NCBI RefSeq assembly: GCF_900099905.1
Contig: NZ_FNEE01000007.1
Span: forward strand, 186,001-250,000
Length of the DNA: 64,000 nt
Reading direction: 5' to 3'
Origin: Mesorhizobium muleiense
GTDB lineage: Bacteria; Pseudomonadota; Alphaproteobacteria; Rhizobiales; Rhizobiaceae
Positions 17,250-26,359 of the stretch are shown in pieces. Under the pieces are notes generated by a model. The model made no database searches. It saw only the letters and a program-made list of their open reading frames with translations, and was not told the origin of the DNA. The first letter of the stretch is position 1. Every line of letters begins with the position of its first letter. The position numbers and the translations under genes are program-made.

Positions 17250-18562
17250 GGCTCGTCCCAGTCATGATCGTCGACCGCCTTCAGCACCGGACGTCCTTCG
17301 ACAAGGCTGACCAGCTGCTGCGCGATGCCTGTCCAGGTGAACAGGCTGCGCGCCTTGTGCGCGCCCATGCGGCCCAGGCGGCCGTAGAGGCGCTGGTGCT
17401 TCATCGGCTTGACGATGGTGATGCCGAGGTCTTCCTTGTCGAACGGATCGCCAAAAAGCGCATGCCGGCCATAGCTGATCCCGCGATAGAGGCCGCCATG
17501 GATCGTAACCACGGTCGGCGTTCCGCAAGCCATTGCCTCGATCGCGGTCATGCCGAACGGCTCGTAGCGGCTCGACAGGACGAACATGTCCGCCGCCCGA
17601 TAGGTGTCGGCCAGGTCCTCGTCGGCAACATAGCCGGAGAAGACGACACGATCCTGCAAGCCTAGCTGTTCGACCTGTTGCTTGAGCTGGTTCAGGATCT
17701 TCTGTTCCTGTTCGTCCATGTTCTCGCCGCCGACAGCGAGCCTCAGGACCGCATCCGGCACACGCGGCGCCACCACTGAAAACGCATCGATCAGCAGGTC
17801 GTAGCCCTTGTTGGTGGCGAGCCGGCCGAGCGCCAGGACCGTCCGCCCTTCGAAGCCGAGCCGATGGCGGATCAACCGGCGAGACGCCTCGCTGACCGGG
17901 AAGAACCGGTTGTCGTCGTAACCGGGCGGGATCATGTGCACGCGGTCGCGCTCGAGGCTGTAGTCCTCGACCAGCATGTCGACCTGCGGCGGCGTTGTTG
18001 CGATCACCATGGCGCAGCTTCGATAGATGATCGTCTCGTGCTTTATGCGCTCGCTGAAATTGAACTCGGCCTCGAACGTATCGGCCTTGTCAGGGTAGTC
18101 CGTCTTCATCTGGCGCTGCTTCCAGATGCCAAGCGAATGCGGCGTATGGATGTGCGGGACAGTGAGCGCTTCCGACAGTCGCTGCCCCGCCACGCCCGCA
18201 TCCCAGTAGTGACTGTTGATGAAGTCGTAGGAGAGATTTTCCCGGCGAATCAGCCGCAGCGCGTTTTCACACCACTCGAGAAGGTGGCGGTGGAGATATT
18301 CCTTCGGAATAAAATCGGGTCCGCCGCAGGCGACACGCAGGACGCGAACCCCGTCGGCCACGTCATCGACAGGAGGCTGGTCTTCAAATCGTCGCGTCCA
18401 GATATCGACGGCATAACCCAACTGGGCCAGCTTCTTGGCAAGTTCCAGGACATAGACCACCTGTCCGCCGGTATCGGCCGCGCCGAGTGGTGGGTTGGCT
18501 GCTACGTAGCCGTGGGTTGAAATGAGTGCAATTCGAGGTATCGCCGCATCCGAGTCCGGCAT
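17231..18562 (-). CDS. mfpsA: Mannosylfructose-phosphate synthase (GT4, sucrose-phosphate-synthase-like)
   Basis: 443-residue retaining glycosyltransferase of family GT4. ISTHGYV and ADTGGQVVYVLELAKKLA near the N-terminus are the acceptor-side motifs shared with sucrose-phosphate synthase; HTPHSLGIWK, PPGYDDNRFFP, LALGRLATNKGYDLLI and the E-x7-E motif in SRYEPFGMTAIEAM follow in order. The N- and C-termini agree closely with what I recall of Agrobacterium MfpsA, which joins GDP-mannose to fructose 6-phosphate. Operon with mfpsB (19-base overlap) supports this. A true sucrose-phosphate synthase using UDP-glucose or ADP-glucose cannot be excluded from motifs alone. Confidence 0.8.
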   Translation of the reverse strand: MPDSDAAIPRIALISTHGYVAANPPLGAADTGGQVVYVLELAKKLAQLGYAVDIWTRRFEDQPPVDDVADGVRVLRVACGGPDFIPKEYLHRHLLEWCENALRLIRRENLSYDFINSHYWDAGVAGQRLSEALTVPHIHTPHSLGIWKQRQMKTDYPDKADTFEAEFNFSERIKHETIIYRSCAMVIATTPPQVDMLVEDYSLERDRVHMIPPGYDDNRFFPVSEASRRLIRHRLGFEGRTVLALGRLATNKGYDLLIDAFSVVAPRVPDAVLRLAVGGENMDEQEQKILNQLKQQVEQLGLQDRVVFSGYVADEDLADTYRAADMFVLSSRYEPFGMTAIEAMACGTPTVVTIHGGLYRGISYGRHALFGDPFDKEDLGITIVKPMKHQRLYGRLGRMGAHKARSLFTWTGIAQQLVSLVEGRPVLKAVDDHDWDEPWNDGD

Positions 18563-18832
18563 CTGTATCCTTCTCTACGATTGATCTGCGCACGCCGCAG
18601 CATGCACAAGGTCAATTATATAAGGTTTCCAGCCGCCATCCGCAAATGGCGAAAGCGCCAGGCGGCCGCCAGGCTGGTGGCACGTCGGTGGACAAGTGAC
18701 ACCCGCCAGATCGTCGCGCTTTCAAAGACGGAGTGTGGGGCACGAAGCAGCGACGATCGCTCGCCGTTTAGTTTTTTCCTTTCATGGACTGGGGATCTGG
18801 CTGTAGTCACGACTTCTTTACCGGGCCCTTTT
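18563..18832. other. Intergenic region upstream of mfpsA
   Basis: 270 bp with no supported gene. It must contain the mfpsA promoter and the end of the next minus-strand gene. A short plus-strand frame (18581-18862) is not gene-like. Confidence 0.4.
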
Positions 18833-19585
18833 TTAGAACCTTTTCACCGGGGGCCCTTTTAGAGCCTTCTTCACCGGGGCTTTCAGCGTCAACTTGCGTC
18901 CGGTCTTCTTGCCCGCTGCCCGATCACCCGCCATCTTCCACGTGCTGCTGTCGATAAGGATCGAGCGCCTGACGTCTACGTCCACGCAGCCATCAATCTC
19001 GTTCAACGTGGCGATCAGACTGGCGGCCTGCTGCTGTGGCAGCCACGGGTTGATGTAGATGCGGTCGATCCATTCCGACGGGCAATCGATGTAGATCGCT
19101 CCCTGCTGGTCGGCGCTCGTCTCTATGACGATCCGGAACTCCTTCTCATCAGCAAAGCCGACGCGTTTCAAGAACGGCAGACGCATGATGTCGGTGCGGC
19201 CGATTTTTCTGACCTTTGGCAGTTTAAGATACTCGACTTCGCCGAACCGAACGTTGGTCACGGGAACGGCAGGTTTTTTACTCGCGGCATCCAGGTACTC
19301 CGCCAGCGGCGCGCGCTTCAGGACGATGCATGCCCCACCCGAGCCCCCAGTGAAGACACGCCAATGATGGTACGTTTCAGCGCACATCGCCGCGCAGAGG
19401 CCGTAAAGGCCTTTAGCTCCCCGGTACTCCTGATACAGTTCCATGAAGTAGCGGTCGTTGCGGTCGTCCCATTGCTGAGGGTTCAGGATCGCCATCTGTC
19501 GCCGTCGCAGAACATCGATCACGCCCGGGATCTAAGTGTACCGATAGATAACCGCGTCTTCGTCCTTGTCGTTGCGCTTTACCAA
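18833..19585 (-). pseudogene. DUF2971-like protein with an in-frame stop near its N-terminus
   Basis: The frame is open from 19531 down to 18833 and encodes about 229 residues beginning after a TAG at 19532-19534. Reading through that TAG adds VKRNDKDEDAVIYRYT before IPGVIDVLRRRQMAILNP, which is the usual start of DUF2971-type proteins (YRY near the N-terminus, then a helix and a line like NPQQWDDRND). A single base change in a Ser codon would create the TAG. Further family-like features are an internal acid-rich middle and CxVL-type strand (GGACIVLKRAPL). The basic C-terminal tail (KKALKGPPVKRF) is unusual. DUF2971 genes are common in defence-type islands; function unknown. A shortened product from a GTG at 19522 is possible. 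Confidence 0.5.
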
Positions 19586-19727
19586 CTGCCCCTCCACATC
19601 GCTTCGAAGACCGCAACCCCAGCGCGACCTAATGATGCCCTTTGAATTGCGGATAGTCGACGAACAAACGCGGCGATCGATGGAGAAAAACTCAACGCCG
19701 CCCGACCGATGCTGACTTCGAATTACA

Positions 19728-20648
19728 TCATTGAAGCCGGGTGCAGGTGAGACAGATTCCCTCGGCGATTGCGTCCCCTTTGCACGCCTCGTCTAAACAG
19801 GCCGCTCGCTCTACCTCCGTGGTCCGTTCGCAAACGAAGCAGTAAAGTGACGTGGCCCCGGGGGTCTTGGTTGTAAACTGTGCAAGATGTGGCCACTCAT
19901 CTTGCCAGTCGCGATTGGCTGCAAAATAGCAGTATGGGCAGACATACCCGCGGAGATCGTTGTCGAAGCCGAAGAACCGCTTCGCCTCTGCCGGCGTCAG
20001 TTGCCGGATTGCGCTGCCGATCTCGAATAGAACATTGTTCTGCGCATCGTCCACGAAGCCAAGCGACGCGAACTTGCTTTCATACTCCATCTGCAGGAGC
20101 CGTCGGGGCCATGGGATGTCATGAAATAGGACGTCGACGGCGGTCAGGATTGTCTTAACGACCTCCGCAGGGGTGAATGTTCCAGGCTCCGCAGAATGCA
20201 TGATTCGGTTCCGGTCGCGCCGGACCTGGTCCCAAAAGACCTTGAAATCGTTGTCCAGCGGTGGAGCGATGACACTGTTATGTACCTTAACTAGGTCGAC
20301 CGCATCGAGCGTCCGGAACTCGCCAAAAGACGCGGTCCCATTCGCAGCGTTATTGGGCCAATCCTTCGGATCCCCTATGAGGAGGTAGGGAGTGACCGCC
20401 GCGATACGCCCTTTCAGCGCCAACTCCATTCCATGCTGGATCAGACTGTAGGCGTTGGCAAGCAATGGCTGCGAACGCCGCCAGAAGTCCGCGGTGGCCT
20501 CCTCTGGGGTTTCGTAAGCCAGCTTGTAATAGGTTGCATCATCATAGTCCCGGAGGGATTGCATCGCGATCTGCCACGCAAGATGAACCTGCTTTAAGCC
20601 GGCAGCATAGAAATCGGCGGCGGTGGGTATGTCGACAATCATGAGCAA
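19728..20648 (-). CDS. HEPN-like protein with C-terminal zinc knuckles
   Basis: 306 residues. The N-terminal 180 residues are helical and contain RRDRNRIMHS at about 143-152, which fits the R-x4-6-H motif of HEPN domains. The C-terminal third has paired cysteines: CPYC (237-240), CFVC (270-273), C284 and C289, and CLTC (299-302), enough for two zinc sites. HEPN domains are typically RNases or their inactive scaffolds in defence and toxin-antitoxin systems; zinc knuckles could bind nucleic acid. The neighbour upstream on the same strand is a SEC-C methyltransferase gene, 96 bp away. I do not recognise the full-length family. ATG 20648 or 20642 may be the start. Confidence 0.6.
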   Translation of the reverse strand: MLMIVDIPTAADFYAAGLKQVHLAWQIAMQSLRDYDDATYYKLAYETPEEATADFWRRSQPLLANAYSLIQHGMELALKGRIAAVTPYLLIGDPKDWPNNAANGTASFGEFRTLDAVDLVKVHNSVIAPPLDNDFKVFWDQVRRDRNRIMHSAEPGTFTPAEVVKTILTAVDVLFHDIPWPRRLLQMEYESKFASLGFVDDAQNNVLFEIGSAIRQLTPAEAKRFFGFDNDLRGYVCPYCYFAANRDWQDEWPHLAQFTTKTPGATSLYCFVCERTTEVERAACLDEACKGDAIAEGICLTCTRLQ

Positions 20649-20744
20649 GTTTGATATTCGGTGCCGTGCCGGCTGGCCAGCATGTTATTCGTCAAAACGC
20701 AGTCATGTCGTTAGATCACCGTACTGCAGCTTCGAACGGCGACC

Positions 20745-21704
20745 CTAAAGGCCGTTTCCGGCCTCGATCATCGTGTCATCCGGCGTATCGTTCCGCCGCA
20801 TTAGTATTGACAAGGCGAAGCGGGCGTGACCGCTGAGATCGACGAACACCGAGTCCACAGTCATGGCCTTGTTGGACGTCGGCTCCGAGTAGATGTAATC
20901 CCTGACGCTGATAAGCTCAAAAGGATAGCCGGTAAGGGCGGAAAGGACCTCCGTCTCGCGCTGTTGGCGGACGGCGTCGACATTGCCGGCGAAACGCTGG
21001 ACCATCTGCAAGACGCCATCGGCCCGGAGCCGCTTAATGGCGAATTTCATCACCCGATCTTCCAAAGCCTCACGCAGATCGGCGTCGCTCTTGGCTCCCA
21101 GTTTCTGGGAAACCTTAGTCATCGACCGCGCTGGGTGGATGCCCGAAAACCACAAAGTGATAGCATCGAACGGTCCGGTCGCGTCAAGCCAAGCCTCGAA
21201 CGCGGGATCAGGAACCATCAGGTCGACGTTCACCAGAAGCAAGTCGCCGCCAAGCTTCAGCGGGGTGGTGGCCACCTTCGAAGCGTAATACCCGCTGAGT
21301 TGACGTTCCGGCTTGATGCGTCGAAGGGCGGTGCCGGCTGCTGGTACTGCCAAGAGATCAGACGCGGCCTTAAGGCAGTCGGGATTCTCATCGATCCCCA
21401 CGATGAGCCGGCCTGGCTGCGGAATCGCCTCTGCCAATGCCTTCAGGCCCTGGCCCAAGCCACAACCTACGTCTAGCACCCGACGGATATCGCACGCGAC
21501 GGCCAATTCAGCCGCGAGCTTGGCGTAGAGGCCTTGAGCCTCGTAGTGCTGGGCGTTCACGGCCCAGTTCTTGGCATACATTCCCTGAGCGACATCGATC
21601 GCCTTGCCCTTTGGCGCCTCAATGATAGGGCCGTGACAGTCAGCATAGCGCTTGCCACTCTTGCAGCCGCACGGGTCATTTGGCTTTTGATTCGGCGTCG
21701 GCAT
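20745..21704 (-). CDS. SEC-C motif class I SAM-dependent methyltransferase
   Basis: 319 residues. The N-terminus carries a SEC-C zinc motif, DPCGCKSGKRYADCHG (about residues 10-25), also found at the SecA C-terminus. A methyltransferase core follows, with motif I VLDVGCGLGQG (76-86), motif II IVGIDENPDCL, and a later LWFSGIHPA stretch. The substrate is unknown; SEC-C modules in such proteins are thought to bind zinc and a protein partner. It lies head-to-head with mcrB (471 bp apart) and upstream of the HEPN-zinc gene on the same strand, so a defence or modification role is plausible but unproven. Confidence 0.75.
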   Translation of the reverse strand: MPTPNQKPNDPCGCKSGKRYADCHGPIIEAPKGKAIDVAQGMYAKNWAVNAQHYEAQGLYAKLAAELAVACDIRRVLDVGCGLGQGLKALAEAIPQPGRLIVGIDENPDCLKAASDLLAVPAAGTALRRIKPERQLSGYYASKVATTPLKLGGDLLLVNVDLMVPDPAFEAWLDATGPFDAITLWFSGIHPARSMTKVSQKLGAKSDADLREALEDRVMKFAIKRLRADGVLQMVQRFAGNVDAVRQQRETEVLSALTGYPFELISVRDYIYSEPTSNKAMTVDSVFVDLSGHARFALSILMRRNDTPDDTMIEAGNGL

Positions 21705-22175
21705 CGGTGCTTCGCGGGGTCAGATTCTGGCAGGGCAGAATGTCTCCTTATCGAAGCCGCATCAATGCCCGTTCTAGCCCCGCGCCTGCTCCTCGCGCTC
21801 AAGGTCGGACAGGCCGCCCTCGGCCCATTTCGGCCATTCGAAAAACGGCCGCGAATGACCAGTCTTGGCCACTTAAGGATAGAACACTTGGCACCGCATG
21901 GTACCACGCACTCAATCATGATGGACGCTCGGAGGGTCGGCAACTTGAACGACGCGACGAGACGGCGTGGTGCGCTATTCCCGATCTCTGGTTCGCGAAA
22001 GCAAAGAGCGCGAGGTCATCTCCTTTTCAATCGCCTCGTCCGCGGCATGGACTTATGTTGCCTCAATCCGCATGATCTCAAGACGTTTGGCGGAGCGTGA
22101 CCAAGCAAATACCAATTTTGAGAGGTCTCAGATTGCAATCTCTTCCGATTTGAGCCGGTAGTGGGGGGCGACAGA
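21705..22175. other. Divergent intergenic region before mcrB
   Basis: 471 bp between two divergent genes. Frames here (for example 21557-21943 minus) have no recognisable product. It should contain promoters for both the SEC-C methyltransferase and mcrB. No clear inverted repeat was seen. Confidence 0.4.
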
Positions 22176-24764
22176 GTGAAAGAAAAGGACAGGCATGATG
22201 CCCTGCTGACCAGGGAATCCGTCGAAGCCGTCATGCAGGAGTATGACCGGGGCGACACCGGCTTCATGCAGAAGTATGAGTTTGCCACCAATTTCGACTA
22301 TGTCGTATTCCGTCCCGGAGAGCCGGAGCGTTACCCGGCCAAAGCGATCTTCCTGGTCGCCTACAGCTCGATTCCCGGAAACCCGGACATTAGTGTGAAG
22401 GGCCAAAGAGATACCTTCCGGGATGCGGAGGGCGGCCCCATTCATTCCGAGTTCCGTCGTTTGGCCTATGAAATCGAGAATCGGCGCCAGGCCAAGGAAA
22501 AGCAGGTCCAGGCCGATCTAATACGTGAGCATTTGATTAAGCGTTACATCGATCCGGCCAGGCGTCGTGGCGATCCCGCCATAACGATCCGGGCAGGTGA
22601 CGTGCACAAGGAATTGGGGCTTTCCAACCAGTTGCCCAATGTGTGCCAGGTCATTGAAGGGAAAAAGCTCCAGGAAGCTACCGGCCTGGGCGAACCTGAA
22701 ATCATCTCGGGTCCAGCAAGCGGACGAGGGGGCAACATGACCTATCGTTTCGCTCTGGCCGATGGTCTGTCTGCCCAAGTGCCGATGAGCGATGAGCAAC
22801 TGCTTGCGCGGTTCGACGGCAATGCCGATTTCCGGGCGCGGCGACCGGCGTGGAATAGCGAACAGCGTGGGGCATTCTGCAAAATGGCGCGCGCGGTCAA
22901 CGCGATCGGGCTTGACTGGTATCATACCGATATCCCGCAGATCAGGTTCGGCCGTAAATCTTCGCATGGCAGTCGTGCCGAAGGGACGCTTGGCTCGCTA
23001 AAGTTCAGAATGCCGGGGCCCTTTCTGACTTTCAGCCATCAGAATGAGCTGGTTGGTCTTGCGGGCGATTATCAGTTCAAAGCGGAAGCCGCGGAAAGGT
23101 TCGGAGCTGCCATGGCTACAGCAGAAAATTCCATCCGAAATTGGCTGCCCCACAGCCCGCAGCGACCCGGCAAATGGCCCGATGATTATCGCCAACCGGC
23201 CCCTGACAACAGTGAAGGCACTGCCATGAAGATGCCCACCAACCTCATCCTCTATGGCCCCCCAGGCACCGGTAAGACTTATCACACGGCGCGGGAAGCG
23301 GTGGCTCTTTGTGATGGTCAGGCCGATTTCCCCGAAACAGAAGAGGGGCGTACAGCCCTTATGGCGCGGTACAACACGCTGGTTGCGGAAAAGCGAATAA
23401 GCTTTGTCACTTTCCACCAGAGCTACGGCTATGAGGACTTTGTCGAGGGCTTGCGGCCCGTTCCTATCGTAAATAGCGACGGGGAGCCCGCCGGCTTCCA
23501 TCTGCAGCCAGAGTCAGGCGTCTTCCGCCAGATTGCCGAGCGTGCAGAGACCGGAGAATTGGTGGTCGGCAGCAAGCCTTTAAGTCTTGCAGACCGCGCG
23601 ATTTACAAGATGTCACTTGGCGAAGCAGCTAATTCTGCCTCCGATTTCGTCTATACGGAATCCATTGAAAACGATTACGCCCTATTTGGCTTCAGCGATA
23701 TAGACTGGAGCGATCCACGTTTCGGCGATCGGGACGAGATTTTTGCGGCGACGAAGGAGCGCTTTCCCGATCAGGACATCACGCCCAATAAGGGGCTGGT
23801 TCAATCGCCTGATGTTTTCCGGAATCAGCTTGAAATTGGCGATGTCCTGATTGTTTCCAAGGGCAACAACCGGTTCAGGGCCATTGGCATCGTAGAAGGC
23901 GAGTATGAGTATGCTCCGCGTCCCGACGGTCGATATTGCCACCGCCGCAAGGTGCGATGGTTGTGGCACGACACGAATGGATTGGATGTGGGCGAGCTCT
24001 ACTCACCCAAGTTCATCCAGAAAACCATCTACAGACTCAAGGATTCCGAACTGAATCGCCCACTGATCGCGCGTCTGGTTTCAGATGCAAGTGGCCAGGG
24101 AGCCGTGGGTGAGTTGTTGCCTCACGTTCTTATCATTGACGAAATCAATCGTGCCAATGTGTCCAAGGTGTTTGGCGAACTGATAACCCTGCTAGAGCCC
24201 GACAAGCGTGCGGGTATGGATAACGCCCTGTCGGTGACGCTGCCATATTCCAAGCGTTCCTTTTCCGTCCCCGCCAACCTCCACATCATCGGGACGATGA
24301 ACACGGCGGACCGGTCCATCGCCTTGCTCGACACAGCACTGCGGCGGCGGTTTCGTTTCCGGGAGATGGCTCCGGAGCCCAGCTTGTTGACAGAATCCAG
24401 CCAACAGACAGGTATTGATCTGGTCGGCGTGCTCATCACCATCAACAAGCGGATCGAATATCTGATCGATCGCGAACATCGTATCGGCCACGCCTTTTTC
24501 ATTGGCTGTGTGACTGTTGAGCAGGTTCACGCGGCCATGCGCGAGAAAGTGATCCCGCTGTTGCAGGAATATTTCTTCGAGGACTGGAGCCGGGTCGCGG
24601 CTGTACTTGGGGACGGGTTTATCCGAGAGGACAAACTCGACCCACCGCCGGGCATCGAGGGAGATCGGTTATCGAGCTGGTCGGTACCTTCCCCCTTCAA
24701 GCCGGATGCTTTCAATCGCTTGCTCGGCAAGGCAGCAGGAGCGCAGGAAGCAGAAAGTGAATGA
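22176..24764 (+). CDS. mcrB: McrB-type GTPase subunit with ScoMcrA-like head and PUA-like insert
   Basis: AAA+ GTPase of an McrBC modification-dependent restriction system. In order it has an N-terminal block DALLTRESVEAVMQEYDRG...GFMQKYEF resembling the ScoMcrA head domain, a middle DNA-recognition-like domain (about 200-330), Walker A GPPGTGKT (about 361-368), and FHQSYGYEDFVEGLRP. An insert of about 120 residues follows with IGDVLIVSKGNNRFRAIGIV (PUA/EVE-like), then Walker B LIIDEINRANVSKVFGEL (about 651) and the McrB signature GTMNTADRSIALLD. GTG 22176 follows a GGGGGG run with good spacing; GTG 22161 is the alternative. Length about 862. The partner nuclease gene is downstream. Confidence 0.85.
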   Translation: MKEKDRHDALLTRESVEAVMQEYDRGDTGFMQKYEFATNFDYVVFRPGEPERYPAKAIFLVAYSSIPGNPDISVKGQRDTFRDAEGGPIHSEFRRLAYEIENRRQAKEKQVQADLIREHLIKRYIDPARRRGDPAITIRAGDVHKELGLSNQLPNVCQVIEGKKLQEATGLGEPEIISGPASGRGGNMTYRFALADGLSAQVPMSDEQLLARFDGNADFRARRPAWNSEQRGAFCKMARAVNAIGLDWYHTDIPQIRFGRKSSHGSRAEGTLGSLKFRMPGPFLTFSHQNELVGLAGDYQFKAEAAERFGAAMATAENSIRNWLPHSPQRPGKWPDDYRQPAPDNSEGTAMKMPTNLILYGPPGTGKTYHTAREAVALCDGQADFPETEEGRTALMARYNTLVAEKRISFVTFHQSYGYEDFVEGLRPVPIVNSDGEPAGFHLQPESGVFRQIAERAETGELVVGSKPLSLADRAIYKMSLGEAANSASDFVYTESIENDYALFGFSDIDWSDPRFGDRDEIFAATKERFPDQDITPNKGLVQSPDVFRNQLEIGDVLIVSKGNNRFRAIGIVEGEYEYAPRPDGRYCHRRKVRWLWHDTNGLDVGELYSPKFIQKTIYRLKDSELNRPLIARLVSDASGQGAVGELLPHVLIIDEINRANVSKVFGELITLLEPDKRAGMDNALSVTLPYSKRSFSVPANLHIIGTMNTADRSIALLDTALRRRFRFREMAPEPSLLTESSQQTGIDLVGVLITINKRIEYLIDREHRIGHAFFIGCVTVEQVHAAMREKVIPLLQEYFFEDWSRVAAVLGDGFIREDKLDPPPGIEGDRLSSWSVPSPFKPDAFNRLLGKAAGAQEAESE

Positions 24765-25037
24765 TGCAGGACCCTGCCAATTATCTTTTCCCCGGCATTC
24801 CCGTCGGGCTCATTGCGCCGGCGCTTGGTGCTGCTCCCGGACAGGAACTGGCATCGGGCAAATTTGGCAGCCCACAAAGCAGTTCAGCCCTTGCCGTCAA
24901 CGGCTTCGGCTCATTTTCTGGATAACCTCGGTGCGCTGCCACCGTTTGCCGCATGTTCATGGCGCGAATGGCCAGCACCATTCCCGCAAGATCAAACCCG
25001 CCATGCCAAATGCGTAATCGCGCGGATTCATCCATGA
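24761..25037 (+). pseudogene. Frameshifted small gene between mcrB and mcrC
   Basis: ATG 24761 overlaps the mcrB stop and opens a 54-residue frame ending at 24925; its residues 28-50 (QELASGKFGSPQSSSALAVN split from GFG) read like a conserved protein segment. One base off, the next frame continues AHFLDNLGALPPFAACSW and ends at TGA 25035-25037, which overlaps the mcrC start as ATGA. The two halves join naturally, giving about 91 residues, coupled to both neighbours. I recall GKFxSPxSSAALAxNxFG from a family of uncharacterised proteins with restriction-like domains, but this is memory only. The break is either a real mutation, a programmed shift or a sequencing error. Confidence 0.45.
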
Positions 25038-26359
25038 CGCATTTGACCATTCACGAGTGGGGACGTGTCGGCGTCCACAACGGTAGCGGGCAGGTACCCG
25101 AACGGGCTTTCACGCGCAGCGAGGCGAATGCCATCTTGACGGCGGCACGTTCGCATCCTTTGGCAAACCGCGCCGGCACCAATATCCTGGTTGATCGCTA
25201 CAACGAAATCAGCACGCAGCAGGTTGTAGGCGTGATTGCCGCACCGGGGTGCAGTCTTGAGATTTTGCCCAAGATTGATGCCGAAGCCAGTGAGGACGAT
25301 GAAACGGTCCGCACACGTCTTGTCGCGATGCTCGATGTCGCGCTTGGTCTCAAATTGGGCGACGGACAGGCACTGGCGATGGCGCGCCAGAAAGATACAC
25401 TGCTCGATATCCTGATCCGCCTGTTTGCCGATCGGCTACTGGTCGAAGCCCGGCGCGGGCTGCCGCGTGCCTATCTGGCCCAGCACCAAGATCTTTCCGC
25501 GTTGCGCGGGCGGCTGGATATCATTCGCCAGTTCACGCACCATGCGGTGCGGCAGGACCGGCTTGCCTGCCGGTTCGACTCGCTGATGCCCGATACGCCG
25601 TTACTGCGCATCATGAAGGCTTGCGTCCTGATGTTGCGCCGCCATGCGCGGGCAATTGAAACCCAGCGCCGCCTAGATGAGCTTCGCTTCCTTCTGGCCG
25701 AGGTGAGCGATGTTCCCGTCGGCGCGCTGCCTTGGGCATGGGTGCGCATCGACCGCACCAGCCGACGTTGGGAGACGCTCTACAGGATGGCAAAGCTGTT
25801 CTTGAAGCGTGAATGGCAGCGTACCAACCACGATGCGAGGGGCGGTCAGGGGATTACGTTGCTGTTCGCCATGAACGATCTGTTCGAGGCCTATATCGCG
25901 GCGCTCGCCCTGCGGGCGTCGCGGAGCAGCGAGCTTACCGTGCATGCGCAGGGCGGCTTACTCTACTGTTTGATCGAGGAAGGTTACGGCGGCAGGAGGC
26001 GATTCCAGACAACGCCCGACATCCTCATCAAGCGCGACGGCCAAACCGTTATGGTGATCGACACCAAATGGAAGCGTATCGGGCGCAATCCCGAGGATGC
26101 CAAACGCGGCGTCTCGCAAGCCGATGTCTACCAGATGATGGCCTACGCCCGGCTTTACCGTTGCCCTGAAGTAATGCTGCTCTACCCTCATCATGTTGGG
26201 CTCGGTGCTGAGGCTCTGGATGCAGCCTATGGGATGCTTGAGGGCAATGAGCGGCTACGGATAGCAAGTGTCGATCTTGTGCTTGGCGAGGCTGCGGTTG
26301 TTGAGCGACTGGCAGGATTGATTTTACCAGCCATGGTGCGGCGCATGGCGACAGGTTGA
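25034..26359 (+). CDS. mcrC: McrC-type nuclease subunit
   Basis: 441-residue PD-(D/E)XK endonuclease partner of McrB. The N-terminal domain (about 1-190) that contacts McrB is recognisable from VVGVIAAPGCSLEILPKID. The catalytic core contains TTPDILIKRDGQTVMVIDTKWK, with Asp and D-x-K placed as in McrC, then SQADVYQMMAYA, the helix that completes the site. The active residues look intact. ATG 25034 is chosen for its ATGA overlap with the preceding frame and because translation from further upstream has no family resemblance. Confidence 0.88.
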   Translation: MTHLTIHEWGRVGVHNGSGQVPERAFTRSEANAILTAARSHPLANRAGTNILVDRYNEISTQQVVGVIAAPGCSLEILPKIDAEASEDDETVRTRLVAMLDVALGLKLGDGQALAMARQKDTLLDILIRLFADRLLVEARRGLPRAYLAQHQDLSALRGRLDIIRQFTHHAVRQDRLACRFDSLMPDTPLLRIMKACVLMLRRHARAIETQRRLDELRFLLAEVSDVPVGALPWAWVRIDRTSRRWETLYRMAKLFLKREWQRTNHDARGGQGITLLFAMNDLFEAYIAALALRASRSSELTVHAQGGLLYCLIEEGYGGRRRFQTTPDILIKRDGQTVMVIDTKWKRIGRNPEDAKRGVSQADVYQMMAYARLYRCPEVMLLYPHHVGLGAEALDAAYGMLEGNERLRIASVDLVLGEAAVVERLAGLILPAMVRRMATG

